From Trichostrongylus colubriformis (lineage: Eukaryota; Nematoda; Chromadorea; Rhabditida; Trichostrongylidae): 64,000 nucleotides of DNA. Positions within the stretch are counted from its first letter, which is position 1. Every line of letters begins with the position of its first letter. Made by a program: the position numbers and the translations under genes. The notes beneath the pieces were generated by a model. The model saw nothing but the letters and a program-made list of their open reading frames with translations, had not been told where the DNA came from and made no database searches. This document shows positions 51,301 to 56,423 of the stretch, piece by piece. The stretch spans positions 48,902,591-48,966,590 of the forward strand of contig OZ022258.1 in NCBI GenBank assembly GCA_963978905.1, written 5' to 3'.

Positions 51301-53986
51301 ACAAAACCACTGATTAAGCACACTGGCCGACCCCGCGGGTCACTGTATAAGCCAGATTCATTCACGACGCCACGATTCTGAATGCGACTGGAATGCGCGG
51401 CGGATTCCTCCTACATATCAATTGAAACCAGAAAATCATAATCCTTTTGTCCATTCAGCTCCCAAACCCCATGCAAATAAAATGAAAGACTGAACTTAAG
51501 GAAGTTTTGGTTTTTTTCACTTCCAGCTGACATTTCCCAGGTGCTCTACACTTCAACACTCTTTGCAAGTGTTTAAGAGCCCAAACAAACCTCAGCTTTC
51601 GCTAGCTGCTGTTCTACCTGCTTGACAGCATGATCAGCTTCTTTCTTCTCTCCGAATATGAAATCACTGACGACCTTTGCAGCGTGACTGGTTTGCTCTT
51701 TCGCGGCTTCCACCTAAACATCAATTTCATATCAACTCATGAATGCTTGAAGGCAGTGGTAAGGCTAATCACGTTCAAAATACAAGAAGTATATAGAGTG
51801 CGAAAATCGAGGCCGTTACTAGTACGAAAAGGATAAAAAAAGAAGTGAGACCCCTTCCCATCGCTGACTTCTGAGAGAGGCGGGTTCTGAGCGGAAGGGG
51901 CGGGCCCTGTTAAAACAGGTGTCAACTAATGAAAAAGCGGCTCCTAAAGAGCCCTAGGCTGCTTGTTTCCGTTTCCCTGGACCAGCAGCTTTCATACTCC
52001 GAATTCATTTTAAGAATTCTCATCACAGACCCCTACCACTGTCTTTAATGTACTGTTGTGATCAGGTCAATAATTGGATCGAAATCGGAAGGAAAGAACA
52101 AACCGCATCACCGGCGGCGTCTTTTGTACCACCTAGCACTCCACCGATGGCGTATGCTGTATCAGTGGTCTTCTCGCCAACGACATGGGCAGCCTATAAC
52201 ATTGACTTGATATTTGACAAAGATTTAACAGTAAAAAGCTTATCAAAGGCACATATTTAGATCATCGCAGTGGCATGGATCAAAGCAGAAAATCAACGAT
52301 TGACTGATTAACCGACCAAGTGGTAATAGTGGCCTAGAGTAGCCGACCTAGACGCGAGTTCTACATGTTATCACTCACCCAAAGTCACATAAGGCGTCCT
52401 TTCATACTTTGCTCCAATAGGGCGTGGCTGCGTTCACTGGCAGCGAGGCAGAGTGTCAAGGAGGATGTGCAGAGACGACGCAAGCAACGAGGTACGGTAG
52501 CAGCGCCGGGGACGCAGAGACACGCAGTTAGGCCCTGCCGCAGGCACCACAAAGTGTGAACGTGACCAAATTGGGACTGATCTTCGGAGAAGCCTTACGA
52601 AAATGGGCGGAGCTTAATGAAAATGATCAACAACCTCTACTTTCTCAGTAGCCGTATTGAACATCCAAGTAGCACAGTAGCGCCAGATACAGAAAGCGGA
52701 GTGTTGGTTTTATGAGAACCATTAGATTAAGTGGCCTTCAGTGAGAAGAATTGCAGAATAGACTCACCTCGGCAGTTTTTTCAGCTGTAGCTTCGTATGC
52801 TCCCTTGGCGCTGTCCGCCACCCATTTGGCACTCTGAATATGCAAAAGTTTACAGATGAATCTGACGATTAACAAACTGATCAGAAAACAGGATATTTTG
52901 AAGAAGAGGAAGCCATGCTTAAAAGAATTGTCCACATAAATTCCATGATTCTAGCCCCTGCTAAAATCACTCCATCAAGATAGAAACACGAAAGGAACCG
53001 AGAAAATTCCTTCGTTCCAGAACAAAAATCGAACATCTGGAGGAAGAGAAACCCGTTTGAATACCCGTCGAGCGACATTTGAACACCGGCGAGGGCACAG
53101 CTCAGTCCAAACTTTCACGCCCAACGGTGATTTGCTTCTCACTTTGCATTCCTGACCACGTAGCCGTCGCCTCTTTGCTTGGGTTGTCTCTACTGTCCCC
53201 CCCCCCCTCGGGCACCACACTGGACTTTCCTTTCGAAGGTGAATCTAAGCCGGATCCTTGTTTTTTTTTCTGAGTAGAACTATGCATAATAAGCAAAACA
53301 TAAATATATGATTTACAAAAGGACATATACTCCATTTCGGAGCTCCTAATAGGGCGTGGGCTACGGACACGGATGAGAGGCGAGGAGAGTGCATGGCAAG
53401 AGTGAGAGTGTGTGGCGGAGTAAGAGACTTTGATACACTCTCACCCAAGTCCACAGGCCACGCCCTATCAGGCGCTCCGAAATGGACTGTAAATTCTGTG
53501 AACGATTCCTTAATCAAGGCAATGAGCGTTCTGAGCGTGTGCTACTACGCGATCACACTCTGCGACCGACAGTGCAAGTGTTCGTCGGTATCGGCCACGC
53601 CACAGGCAGTCGCGAATGTTACAGTGGCGATGAGCGCTGCGCATCAATCGTAACTGCAGAGATCGCTTACCGAGTGAAAACGCGGCTTTATCGCAAAAAA
53701 AGTAAGCATGGTGAGTTTGTGGACGTTTTCTAGTAACACTCGAGCTCTAGGTTCAAACTTGGCCTGGGACATTTCAACGGCACGAACCTCTTCGGCTTTA
53801 TGTTCGGCTTGCTCCAAAACATCACCGATTTGACCAGCTGCCGACGATACGGTGTCTTTGATGCCTTTCTGCAAATACACACAACTGTGACTACCATAGT
53901 ACTTGTATGTGGATGACAAGGGAATGGAAACTCACGAGAAAACTCATATTTTCAGTTCCTTCTTCGTGATTAGTAGTATGTGTCAG
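15159..53986 (-). CDS. lea-1: Giant modular group-3 LEA-like protein gene, at least 85 exons
   Basis: Minus-strand exons over 38.8 kb, each flanked by (t)ttcag/tag and a GT (once GC) donor, join in phase 0 into about 2,890 codons. The outer blocks carry AAHDAKEKAA-type Lys/Ala/Glu/Asp repeats typical of group-3 LEA proteins. These are disordered when hydrated, fold as helices on drying, and protect proteins and membranes; Caenorhabditis LEA-1 is needed for desiccation tolerance. The middle block (33,733-41,204) is Glu-rich and unlike a classical LEA. Block (c) ends with a true stop at 15,159-15,161. The 5' end is unresolved: the first module-like exon I can place is 53,936-53,986. No signal peptide or membrane segment is seen in the placed exons, so a soluble protein is inferred. 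The sequence does not show whether all exons are in one transcript. The symbol follows the nematode orthologue and is an inference from module sequence, not from a search. Confidence 0.82.
16974..18792 (-). CDS. lea-1: LEA gene, exons 16974-17108 and 18631-18792
   Basis: The first exon (45 codons) reads LQSAEDSAAKALEHAKQK and on to EEMKAAE, with a clean ctgaaa-side acceptor and a GTAAAA donor. The second (54 codons) reads VESQGRPDRFDFNIQNKVKA, then a helical Lys/Glu stretch, then KVVGKTTETVGKTSAGG. Its donor is uncertain: the only phase-0 GT lies in the inverted repeat of an adjoining MITE (18,392-18,634). An upstream GGTAAAAC is out of phase for the next exon. Amphipathic helix and Thr/Lys content match LEA modules. 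Confidence 0.68.
17942..18006 (-). repeat. tRNA-derived SINE-like fragment in a LEA intron
   Basis: On the minus strand GCGGCTCAGTGGTAGCGCA resembles a tRNA D-arm/A-box, and GGATTCGCC about 35 bases later resembles a decayed B-box. No complete cloverleaf can be drawn. The minus-strand frame 17884-18138 passes through it and is best read as repeat sequence. Confidence 0.35.
18392..18634. repeat. MITE family D copy abutting a LEA exon
   Basis: The ends GTGTGCAT-CTTGTGTCAGAATT and AATCCTAACATAAGGGTACACACCC are inverted. The body (CACCGCGGCATGTCGCAAGC, ACCCAACTACCGCGACGCGC) matches 49,364-49,604. Its right end touches the presumed splice donor of the exon 18,631-18,792. Confidence 0.7.
19140..21520. 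other. Long LEA intron, nothing supported
   Basis: This is the 2.7-kb interval between the 18,631-18,792 and 21,528-21,617 exons. A plus-strand frame at 19921-20115 (start ATDHFEELESDVKKAV) looks protein-like but has no recognised family. I see no LEA module on the minus strand. Confidence 0.35.
21528..25554 (-). CDS. lea-1: LEA gene, six exons of divergent 26-30 residue modules
   Basis: Exons are 21528-21617 (AGDATAETAHGVAEKLKHDA), 22691-22768 (GVSSAFDSAKSQMSSFASDA), 23936-24022 (KAGYAADSMKNMFKHAGDTT), 24138-24224 (SLSSTTAFLKDTFGKAKDTA), 24512-24598 (TAASAGGYIQDKFAQGQDKA) and 25468-25554 (TAYDAKDSAAHAVDDAQQKA). All are phase 0; four of the six are exactly 87 nt. Most end in a charged (D/E)xxK before the donor. 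The donor of 24138-24224 (GTTGAT) is weak. These are the most diverged LEA modules of the 3' block, while the last (25468-25554) already has the DAKDSAAH signature of the neighbouring array. Confidence 0.75.
21951..22117. repeat. MITE family C, copy 2, in a LEA intron
   Basis: Inverted ends are ACGTTCATACTTTGCG and CACGAAGTATGAAGCGGCC. The body carries CAGCGAGGCAGAGTGGCAC and GACGCAGGCAACGAGAC, as in other family C copies. It explains the plus-strand frame 21962-22150. Confidence 0.7.
25896..27447 (-). CDS. lea-1: LEA gene, four 120-nt exons (40-residue modules)
   Basis: Exons are 25896-26015, 26296-26415, 26728-26847 and 27328-27447, each exactly 40 codons. They start AAHDAKES(A)(S/A)QA or ATYDAKDSAAKAA and end (K)LAGWGSEAEK or LGEWGSEAEK. 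The first three share long intron identity as well (AAAATATTTTGACAATCACT after the first two; GTGACCCAG/CTGAGTCGAGTGTCCTGTC upstream), so they are recent tandem copies. A 40-residue module equals a 29-residue one plus an added 11-residue repeat at its N-side. These modules are rich in Ala, Lys, Asp and Glu, with one Trp per module. Confidence 0.88.
26905..27130 (+). repeat. Partial copy of repeat family A in a LEA intron
   Basis: Shared with 62,241-62,690 are CTTCTGTTGC, GATGGCTGTTTGAATGTTGC and GGCGGGAATTCA, followed by a T-rich run and TTCGTGTTTCTGTC. The ends are missing. Confidence 0.5.
28198..33569 (-). CDS. lea-1: LEA gene, dense array of 18 exons (29- and 40-residue modules)
   Basis: Exons: 28198-28317, 28377-28463, 28730-28816, 28993-29079, 29377-29496, 29555-29641, 30174-30293, 30349-30435, 30828-30914, 31090-31176, 31362-31448, 31964-32083, 32142-32228, 32514-32600, 32741-32827, 32949-33035, 33295-33414 and 33483-33569. 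All are 87 or 120 nt and phase 0. Typical starts are AAHDAKEKAA, AAYDAKDKAAEWKDD and TAYDAKDTAAQGLYDAK; the typical end is (L/V)SEWGSEA(E/Q)K. An 87-nt exon ending EGWTTEAKK or EGWTTAAKE is paired with a 120-nt exon across a 55-59 base intron four times. Nearly identical sequence extends through the flanking introns, showing segmental duplication. Donors vary (GTAAG, GTGAA, GTCAGC, GTTGGG, GTTCTT). A hydrophilic, disordered, helix-prone protein segment is expected. Confidence 0.9.
33733..37171 (-). CDS. lea-1: Acidic Glu-rich block, 13 irregular exons (3' half)
   Basis: Exons: 33733-33813, 34000-34116, 34231-34338, 34486-34677, 34821-34952, 35314-35409, 35533-35646, 35783-35920, 36049-36195, 36332-36403, 36551-36676, 36791-36874 and 37013-37171. 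All are phase 0, 24-64 codons. Sequences are dominated by Glu, Val and Lys (KEEVEEIEKKLHKFEDTLEE, EEKPEEVEEKLEEIQEFLEE). Heptad-like spacing suggests charged single helices or coiled coils. Most follow ttcag or ttag and use a GTTTG donor. Several starts (VVHDAVNAVEVAEEM, AAHNVESAVEVAENVEQ, VAHGVENAVEVAEKVEK) echo the LEA start AAHDAKEKAAE, which suggests descent from LEA exons. The acceptor of 33733-33813 and the donor of 36332-36403 are the least certain. Function is unknown. Confidence 0.78.
34998..35226. repeat. MITE of family D type inside the acidic block
   Basis: The ends GATGTGTGCACTTATGACAG and TCTGTCATAAATGCACAGAG are inverted. The middle shares CGGGTGCGAGTACCAGTTGC and CACAGCCACGCTCTG with 6,611-6,894. 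It sits in the intron between exons 34821-34952 and 35314-35409 and is the main interruption of this otherwise tight array. Confidence 0.7.
37296..40870 (-). CDS. lea-1: Acidic block, four-exon higher-order repeat present four times (16 exons)
   Basis: Repeat 1: 37296-37397, 37529-37690, 37812-37895, 38017-38142. Repeat 2: 38262-38369, 38481-38594, 38721-38807, 38878-38982. Repeat 3: 39093-39197, 39314-39448, 39574-39648, 39788-39913. Repeat 4: 40032-40139, 40263-40409, 40518-40604, 40736-40870. Position 1 exons start (E)VSLTES or EVALTESDEE and mostly end VVEEDKE. Position 2 exons mostly start VL(Y/H/S)(L/V)(Q/S)E and end E(E/D)(E/G)(F/I)K. Position 3 exons include VLERALEEVDE and VVESALKEVDE. 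Position 4 exons often contain DEKVE, DGKLE or DEELE. Start-to-start spacing is 966, 831 and 939 bases. Introns repeat a GATGACCCATAAAA-like phrase and GATAGATAGACTGA. The protein product is a long acidic, probably helical or disordered, repeat. Confidence 0.82.
41022..41204 (-). CDS. lea-1: Acidic block, first (most 5') exon
   Basis: This single exon of 61 codons starts VRCDGEGPVENSTETQEEV after gatttcag and continues EEEGILEKIEKKVEENF to VVEEEFKN before GTTGGT. It is one of the longest exons of the block and looks like a coiled-coil seed. Its end resembles position 2 exons of the higher-order repeat. The next exon upstream (41,893) is an ordinary LEA module, so the change of character is abrupt. 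Confidence 0.75.
41312..41570. repeat. MITE family E, copy 2, at the border of the acidic block
   Basis: The left end GGGGGTCGATTGGTCGAATT is answered on the right by AAAACTCGACCAATCTACCCCC. GGCGGCGCCGTTAGAACGAC and the CTCGCCGCGGGCGG segment match 6,042-6,308. It lies in the intron separating the acidic block from the 5' LEA block. Confidence 0.72.
41893..42542 (-). CDS. lea-1: LEA gene, four exons next to the acidic block
   Basis: Exons are 41893-42012 (AGKDAKESVAKTLDDTYN, 40 codons), 42074-42160 (VASDAAEAAKQKAEEAKNKA), 42219-42305 (LAAGAFGFVKDTVVAGKDKA) and 42456-42542 (LTHSAGEAVDSTTTYIGDK), the last three 29 codons each. Acceptors are ttacag, ttccag and ttttag. The 42219-42305 exon is followed by GCACGC, so it seems to use a GC-AG intron; the exact 87-nt size and the preserved frame support this. 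Module content (VDAKEYAKE, FDAKEEAEK) is standard LEA. Confidence 0.82.
43077..43618. mobile_element. Non-autonomous mariner-like element with long inverted repeats
   Basis: The element begins TTGGGTTGTTCGGAAAGAAA after TA and ends with the complement (TTTCTTTCCGAACAACCTAA) before TA, as expected for a Tc1/mariner target duplication. The arms are about 150 bases: AGATTTTTATTGTGCATCTT on the left and AAGATGCGCAATAAAATTCT on the right correspond, as do the GTCTACTTG / CAAGTAGAT parts. The centre is A/T homopolymer-rich and encodes no transposase. It lies in a LEA intron. A mariner transposase would be the expected source of mobility. Confidence 0.72.
43707..43925. repeat. Short palindromic element of family A type
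   Basis: The left end TTGAAGGAATCGTCTACGG faces AGTGAACGATTCCTTTGAAG on the right. Internally, CATATTTGTGTTGTATTTAC and AAAGTTTCACGCAAAAAA are the family A landmarks. It is about 219 bases, between the mariner-like element and a LEA exon, 36 bases from the exon 43961-44026. Confidence 0.7.
43961..46570 (-). CDS. lea-1: LEA gene, six exons: five 22-residue Trp/Tyr modules and one 36-residue module
   Basis: Exons are 43961-44026 (TTDWLGEKADQAYDATATK), 44082-44147 (TGNYVADSAKGACDTTTGK), 44684-44749 (GAGWVAETAKDAYNTTTEK), 45038-45103 (TADYVADTAKGAYDTTTGK), 46266-46331 (GAMWVGDSAKGAYNTTAEK) and 46463-46570 (TKETASDLASATQEKASNLG). Five are exactly 66 nt, that is two 11-residue LEA repeats; the sixth is 108 nt. 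Donors are good (GTAAGC, GTAACG, GTAGAC, GTAACC, GTGCG, GTAAC). A Trp or Tyr at position 4 and A-Y-x-T-T near position 13 are conserved. Introns between them hold MITEs and a mariner-like element. Confidence 0.85.
44833..44938. repeat. MITE family C, partial copy 3
   Basis: TTCATACTTTGCGGTGCC on the left is answered by CACCGCAAAGTGGAAGGC on the right. The body is shortened compared with other copies. It lies in a LEA intron. Confidence 0.55.
45144..45318. repeat. MITE family C, copy 4, in a LEA intron
   Basis: Ends GGCGGCGTTCATTACTCAGC and CAAAGTATGAACGCGGCC are inverted. GCATTCACAGGCGGCAAGG and the ACGCCCTGCCGCCGGCACCG segment are the family landmarks. It explains the plus-strand frames 45028-45321 and 45204-45482. 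Confidence 0.7.
45330..46260. other. LEA intron, nothing recognised
   Basis: No LEA module, transposase or structured RNA is visible. A 9-base G run lies near 45,532-45,541. Confidence 0.4.
46684..48431 (-). CDS. lea-1: LEA gene, five-exon block, copy 2 of the tandem duplication
   Basis: In transcription order: 48354-48431 (AAQKTTDTTFAIGGVLVETK), 48136-48258 (VEAAKERAANAAKTVSGLIF), 47255-47320 (ADAYDPFTQASYEANKAEK), 47078-47161 (AGGFGLLGSVKGAVSGVTEK) and 46684-46746 (TGAVGSVVEGVKDTTVSAYD). Lengths are 78, 123, 66, 84 and 63 nt, all phase 0. The same five module types in the same order occur at 52,193-48,605. Two modules are Gly/Val-rich (GGFG, AIGGVL) and less charged than classic LEA, so a membrane- or protein-contacting helix is possible, but I cannot show it. 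The donor of 47255-47320 is GTTTG; that of 47078-47161 is GTCAGT. Confidence 0.82.
46806..46885. repeat. AT-rich low-complexity tract (AATAAAATA type)
   Basis: Imperfect repeats of AATAAATAAAATA lie within a LEA intron. They account for the low-complexity minus-strand frame running downstream of the 46684-46746 exon region. Confidence 0.7.
47638..47802. repeat. MITE family C, copy 5, in a LEA intron
   Basis: Inverted ends are GGCCGCGGTCACACTTTGCG and GTGAGTATGACCGCGGCC. GGCAGGGCATGGCTGCGT and GGCCACGCCCTGCCGGCG are the inner arms. Confidence 0.72.
48605..52193 (-). CDS. lea-1: LEA gene, copy 1 of the duplicated block (six exons, one extra)
   Basis: In transcription order: 52104-52193 (AAHVVGEKTTDTAYAIGGVL), 51591-51713 (VEAAKEQTSHAAKVVSDFIF), 51038-51103 (ADAYDPFTRTTYETDRAAY), 50176-50241 (TVTYDPFTHATSEADRAAH), 49199-49282 (AGGFGILDSVKGAVSGVGEK) and 48605-48667 (TETLGGVLEGAKDTTVSAYD). 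This mirrors the block at 46,684-48,431, but the YDPFT module is present twice. The 51038-51103 copy ends YEGM instead of HEAK and has shared flanks with 50,176, so it is a later local duplicate. Introns are longer than in copy 2 because of a LINE relic and a family D MITE. All exons are phase 0. Confidence 0.82.
49364..49604. repeat. MITE family D copy in a LEA intron
   Basis: Left end GGAGTGCGTATACTTATGTC and right end CCTGACATAAGGGCACACAC are inverted. The body matches 18,392-18,634 over most of its length (CACCGCGGCATGTTGCAAGC, GACCCAACTACCGCGACGCG). It explains the frames 49309-49587 (plus) and 49377-49679 (minus). Confidence 0.75.
50505..51005 (+). mobile_element. Relic of a non-LTR retrotransposon (C-terminal reverse transcriptase end)
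   Basis: The plus-strand frame 50510-50743 contains YKRRVINYLITVFKIIHGRM, which resembles the LYKRR..DLITVFKIIHG stretch near the C-terminus of LINE-type polymerase proteins. This is followed by TFSTSSSREE. The frame then closes early, where R...F..R...WN.LP would be expected. An A-rich end (AAACAAATAAAATATAAG, near 50,996-51,012) looks like a decayed LINE 3' tail. It is 5'-truncated and inactive. It sits between the two copies of the YDPFT exon. Confidence 0.5.
52393..52567. repeat. MITE family C, copy 6, in a LEA intron
   Basis: The ends GTCCTTTCATACTTTGCTCC and CACCACAAAGTGTGAACGTG are inverted. The body carries GGGCGTGGCTGCGTTCACTG and GCAGCGAGGCAGAGTG, as in the other copies. Confidence 0.7.
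52635..52676 (-). pseudogene. Broken 22-residue LEA exon
   Basis: The minus strand reads CATWMFNTATEKVE followed by GTTG. It aligns to GAMWVGDSAKGAYNTTAEKL at 46,266 with about eight central codons missing, a 24-base in-frame deletion. The acceptor AG in front of it is also lost: no AG lies in the expected place. It therefore looks like a dead copy of the 66-nt module class and is left out of the gene model. Confidence 0.55.
52768..53986 (-). CDS. lea-1: LEA gene, three most 5' exons recognised
   Basis: Exons are 53936-53986 (LTHTTNHEEGTENMSFL, 17 codons, GTGAGT donor), 53788-53868 (KGIKDTVSSAAGQIGDVLEQ, 27 codons, GTTCGT donor) and 52768-52833 (SAKWVADSAKGAYEATAEK, 22 codons, GTGAG donor). 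The last is a canonical 66-nt Trp module. The first contains a Met that could be a start, but it also has a good acceptor (ccattttcag) and begins LTH like the exon 42456-42542. It is therefore probably internal, with the true first exon further upstream. Confidence 0.7.
52930..53330 (-). repeat. Repeat family A, long form, reverse copy
   Basis: Read on the minus strand it shows GGAATGCAAAGTGAGAAGC, GTTCAAATGTCGCTCGACGG and TTTCGTGTTTCTATC in the same order as at 62,241-62,690. The frames 52975-53220 and 53102-53335 are repeat sequence. It adjoins the family B element at 53,331. Confidence 0.55.
53331..53486. repeat. MITE family B, copy 2
   Basis: TCCATTTCGGAGCTCCTAAT and AGGCGCTCCGAAATGGA are inverted ends with GGGCGTGG / CCACGCCC inside them. 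The body is a purine-rich GAGAGTG sequence on the plus strand. It is the partner of 12,922-13,082. Confidence 0.7.
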
Positions 53987-54638
53987 CTGAAAATGGCTTA
54001 TTGAAGATTTTCAAGATGGAGGATAGAAAATTGTGGAAATTGCAGAGGTTCTTATGGTGCGTAACAGAAGCTGCATAAGCTGATGGCGAAAATGGTCAGC
54101 AAAGAACCACAACGAGCCATAATATTTAATGGTAGAGGGCGAATGGTGGACAAAGGCCATAGAAAATGCGCGATAAATCATGAAATCGATCAAAGACGTC
54201 GGAGAAATCTGGAGAGGTTCAGAGAGATCGTCAGAGAGGAAAATGGCTGAACCACTGCTCCAAATATTTTGGTGGGAACTATAAAGACAGTTGAGCGTAT
54301 AGGCGGATTTCCATGGATTCCTGCCTGAATATTACATTTTCTAATTAGCGTGTGAACGTCAAGTCTTGAGTAGTGCTCCTGTGAGTCCGCACATAGCCCA
54401 GCCAGCGAGGTAGTTCAACCTCGCCCTCCTTCTCCTGTTTAGAAACAATTACAGCTCGAGCACCCCGAAAAGCATCCATAAACAAAAAGGTTATAGAAAT
54501 AGAGCATGGGTGTGTAAGCAATTAAGGAAAGGCCACTTGGCAGCTGGCCACTGAAAACAGCTGACTAGAGAGAAAATGAGATGAAGACGAGGGAATAACG
54601 GCGAAAACCAGCGCAACTTGTCAACAATTCATGCAATA

Positions 54639-54986
54639 TCAATGAGTTCCGCAATCTTTCGTGTCTAGGCTGCTGCTAATGAGAATTTTTTTCGTCTCGG
54701 GTTCACAGGAGAAGAAAAAGCTGATTGATTGGTATCGATCGATGATTTTCAGATGAGCCAGAGGATACATGAATGGGTAGAAATTGGCGTAAGCAATGAG
54801 AACACGGTGGAAAAAGCGGTGAGCTGAGAGCGCAACTAGTGGCAGAATAGCTAATAAACCCCACGGCGAAAGATATGGTAACATGATGAACTCTAATAAC
54901 TTCGGCTGCGGGTCGGACGAGAATAGAGGAACTAAAAAAACGACTAAAAATTCAATTAACGAGATGGAAGAAAAAAGAGATCCCAT
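54639..54986 (-). CDS. Unassigned open frame, possible membrane-protein exon
   Basis: This is a 115-codon frame starting MGSLFSSISLIEFLVVFLVP, followed by two further hydrophobic stretches (LSPWGLLAILPLVALSAH; VLIAYANFYPFMYPLAHL). It lies upstream of the LEA gene on the same strand. I recognise no family, and no phase-0 donor connects it to the 53,936 exon. It could be a chance frame or a small membrane gene. It is listed because the hydrophobic pattern is coherent. Confidence 0.2.
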   Translation of the reverse strand: MGSLFSSISLIEFLVVFLVPLFSSDPQPKLLEFIMLPYLSPWGLLAILPLVALSAHRFFHRVLIAYANFYPFMYPLAHLKIIDRYQSISFFFSCEPETKKILISSSLDTKDCGTH

Positions 54987-55592
54987 TTTTTCAGGCGAAG
55001 CGATTAAATCGTATTGTCAGAAAGAAAGGAATTATTTCATCTGAAGAGAAAAGATGGTTGGAGCGATATTGTTTTTAGTCACAGCCACGTCATACTGCGT
55101 GTTTGGGCAACATTCATGTGTGTTGTAGAAGAACTATTTAGCTGAGTAGTGAAAAGAGTTGAACAACGGATTACTCAGCGTTACCCTAGAGAAACTATTC
55201 AAAACTATTCAACTGCTGATCATCACAGAGCAAGACACGGCACGTACAGAGAACGTTGCCAAGTCGGTGGAAAAGGTCAACTTCTCATAAACTGCTTGAA
55301 GTCTGAAACGAGTAAGGCGGTCAAGATGACTACAAAAATGGGTGGAGCACCTTAAAGGAACCGGAAGGGGGTCCGAAACAAGAGAAACATACAAAGAAAT
55401 GAGCATTTCGTAACGAACGCAGAAGGATAGAAGCGATAATCGGTGAAAAGACCCGAACTCAAAAGTGCATCGCTGCGGTGTGTAGTCGCGCCTCATTCGC
55501 ATCATCGCACTGGCGTTCCAAGTTGTCCGCTGTAGGAGACGGCCGCGGGCCAACTTAAGTTGTAGCACCTGACTCCCAGCGCAGTGGAGTGG

Positions 55593-55815
55593 CCATTCCC
55601 AACTACATTAACATTCATGTAAGTACATCTAGAAACAATATAAGAAAGAACAAAGGAGAAGGTAAAAGGAATGAACAACTTTATAATGGAAACATCTTCT
55701 CTTGGCACCATGCCAAGGCGTCAAATTGGCGAGTTTGTGCAATGGCGGCCACTTGAACTCGTCCACACTACGTCTGTTCTACCGTAAGCCAAAATTACTC
55801 CCTTACGGTGTCTTT
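55593..55815 (-). repeat. Dispersed repeat family H, copy 2
   Basis: The reverse complement matches 14,616-14,836 along its length (AGTGGCCGCCATTGC, GACGCCTTGGCATGGTGCC, TACTTACATGAATG). The frames 55209-55568 and 55502-55711 run into it and are not supported as genes. Confidence 0.6.
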
Positions 55816-56349
55816 AAGATGGACAGGATGGGTGAGTAAGAGGGGTGGGATAATCTCCAAACCAACGGAGTGAAATGCTGATGACCCAATCCAACGAAAG
55901 CTTGGATTCCACTGTCATTGGGCACTAAAAAACAGCAGATTATAGTCAGTAGAGGGCATGCAAACAGATAAAAAACGAGCAGAAAGACAGGGACACAGGA
56001 AAAATCGCAAACATCATGACTACAGTGTGAATCTCTAAAAAAGAATACTTTTTCAGTTTGAGCTAAGGCCTTCAACCAACCCTTTTAGACATGGACAAGA
56101 TATTTTGTGGTAAACTCTAGCATCATATTCATGAAACGAATTTCATATAGAAGTAGCTCCCCATCGGGGGCATTTCTTACATAACAATGCACGACTTAAC
56201 TTCAATATTGGTTTCTCACTTCACCACATGCAGCAAACATATGTATATAATGGCTTTTGATATTTACGATTTTTGATAGCTGCTAATTTTCGCCGCAACA
56301 CGCGATGCAAAAGTTTTTACAACTATGCTGAGTTATGGGCAAAAACTAC

Positions 56350-56423
56350 GGTCTCGGACGGGACTCGAACGCACATTCCATGCTTTTCGAACATATGTGC
56401 TAATCCGTTACACTACTGATACC
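56350..56423 (-). pseudogene. Degenerate tRNA gene
   Basis: These 74 bases on the minus strand have a D-arm-like AGTGTAACGGATTAGCAC and a T-arm with GTTCGAGTCCCGT (B-box). The 3' end is CGAGACC, and the 5' acceptor strand is GGTATCA where GGTCTCG would pair perfectly, so two pairs are lost. The anticodon arm fits poorly and the isotype cannot be read. The 3' third is repeated in inverse orientation just outside the 5' end (see finding). Confidence 0.5.
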
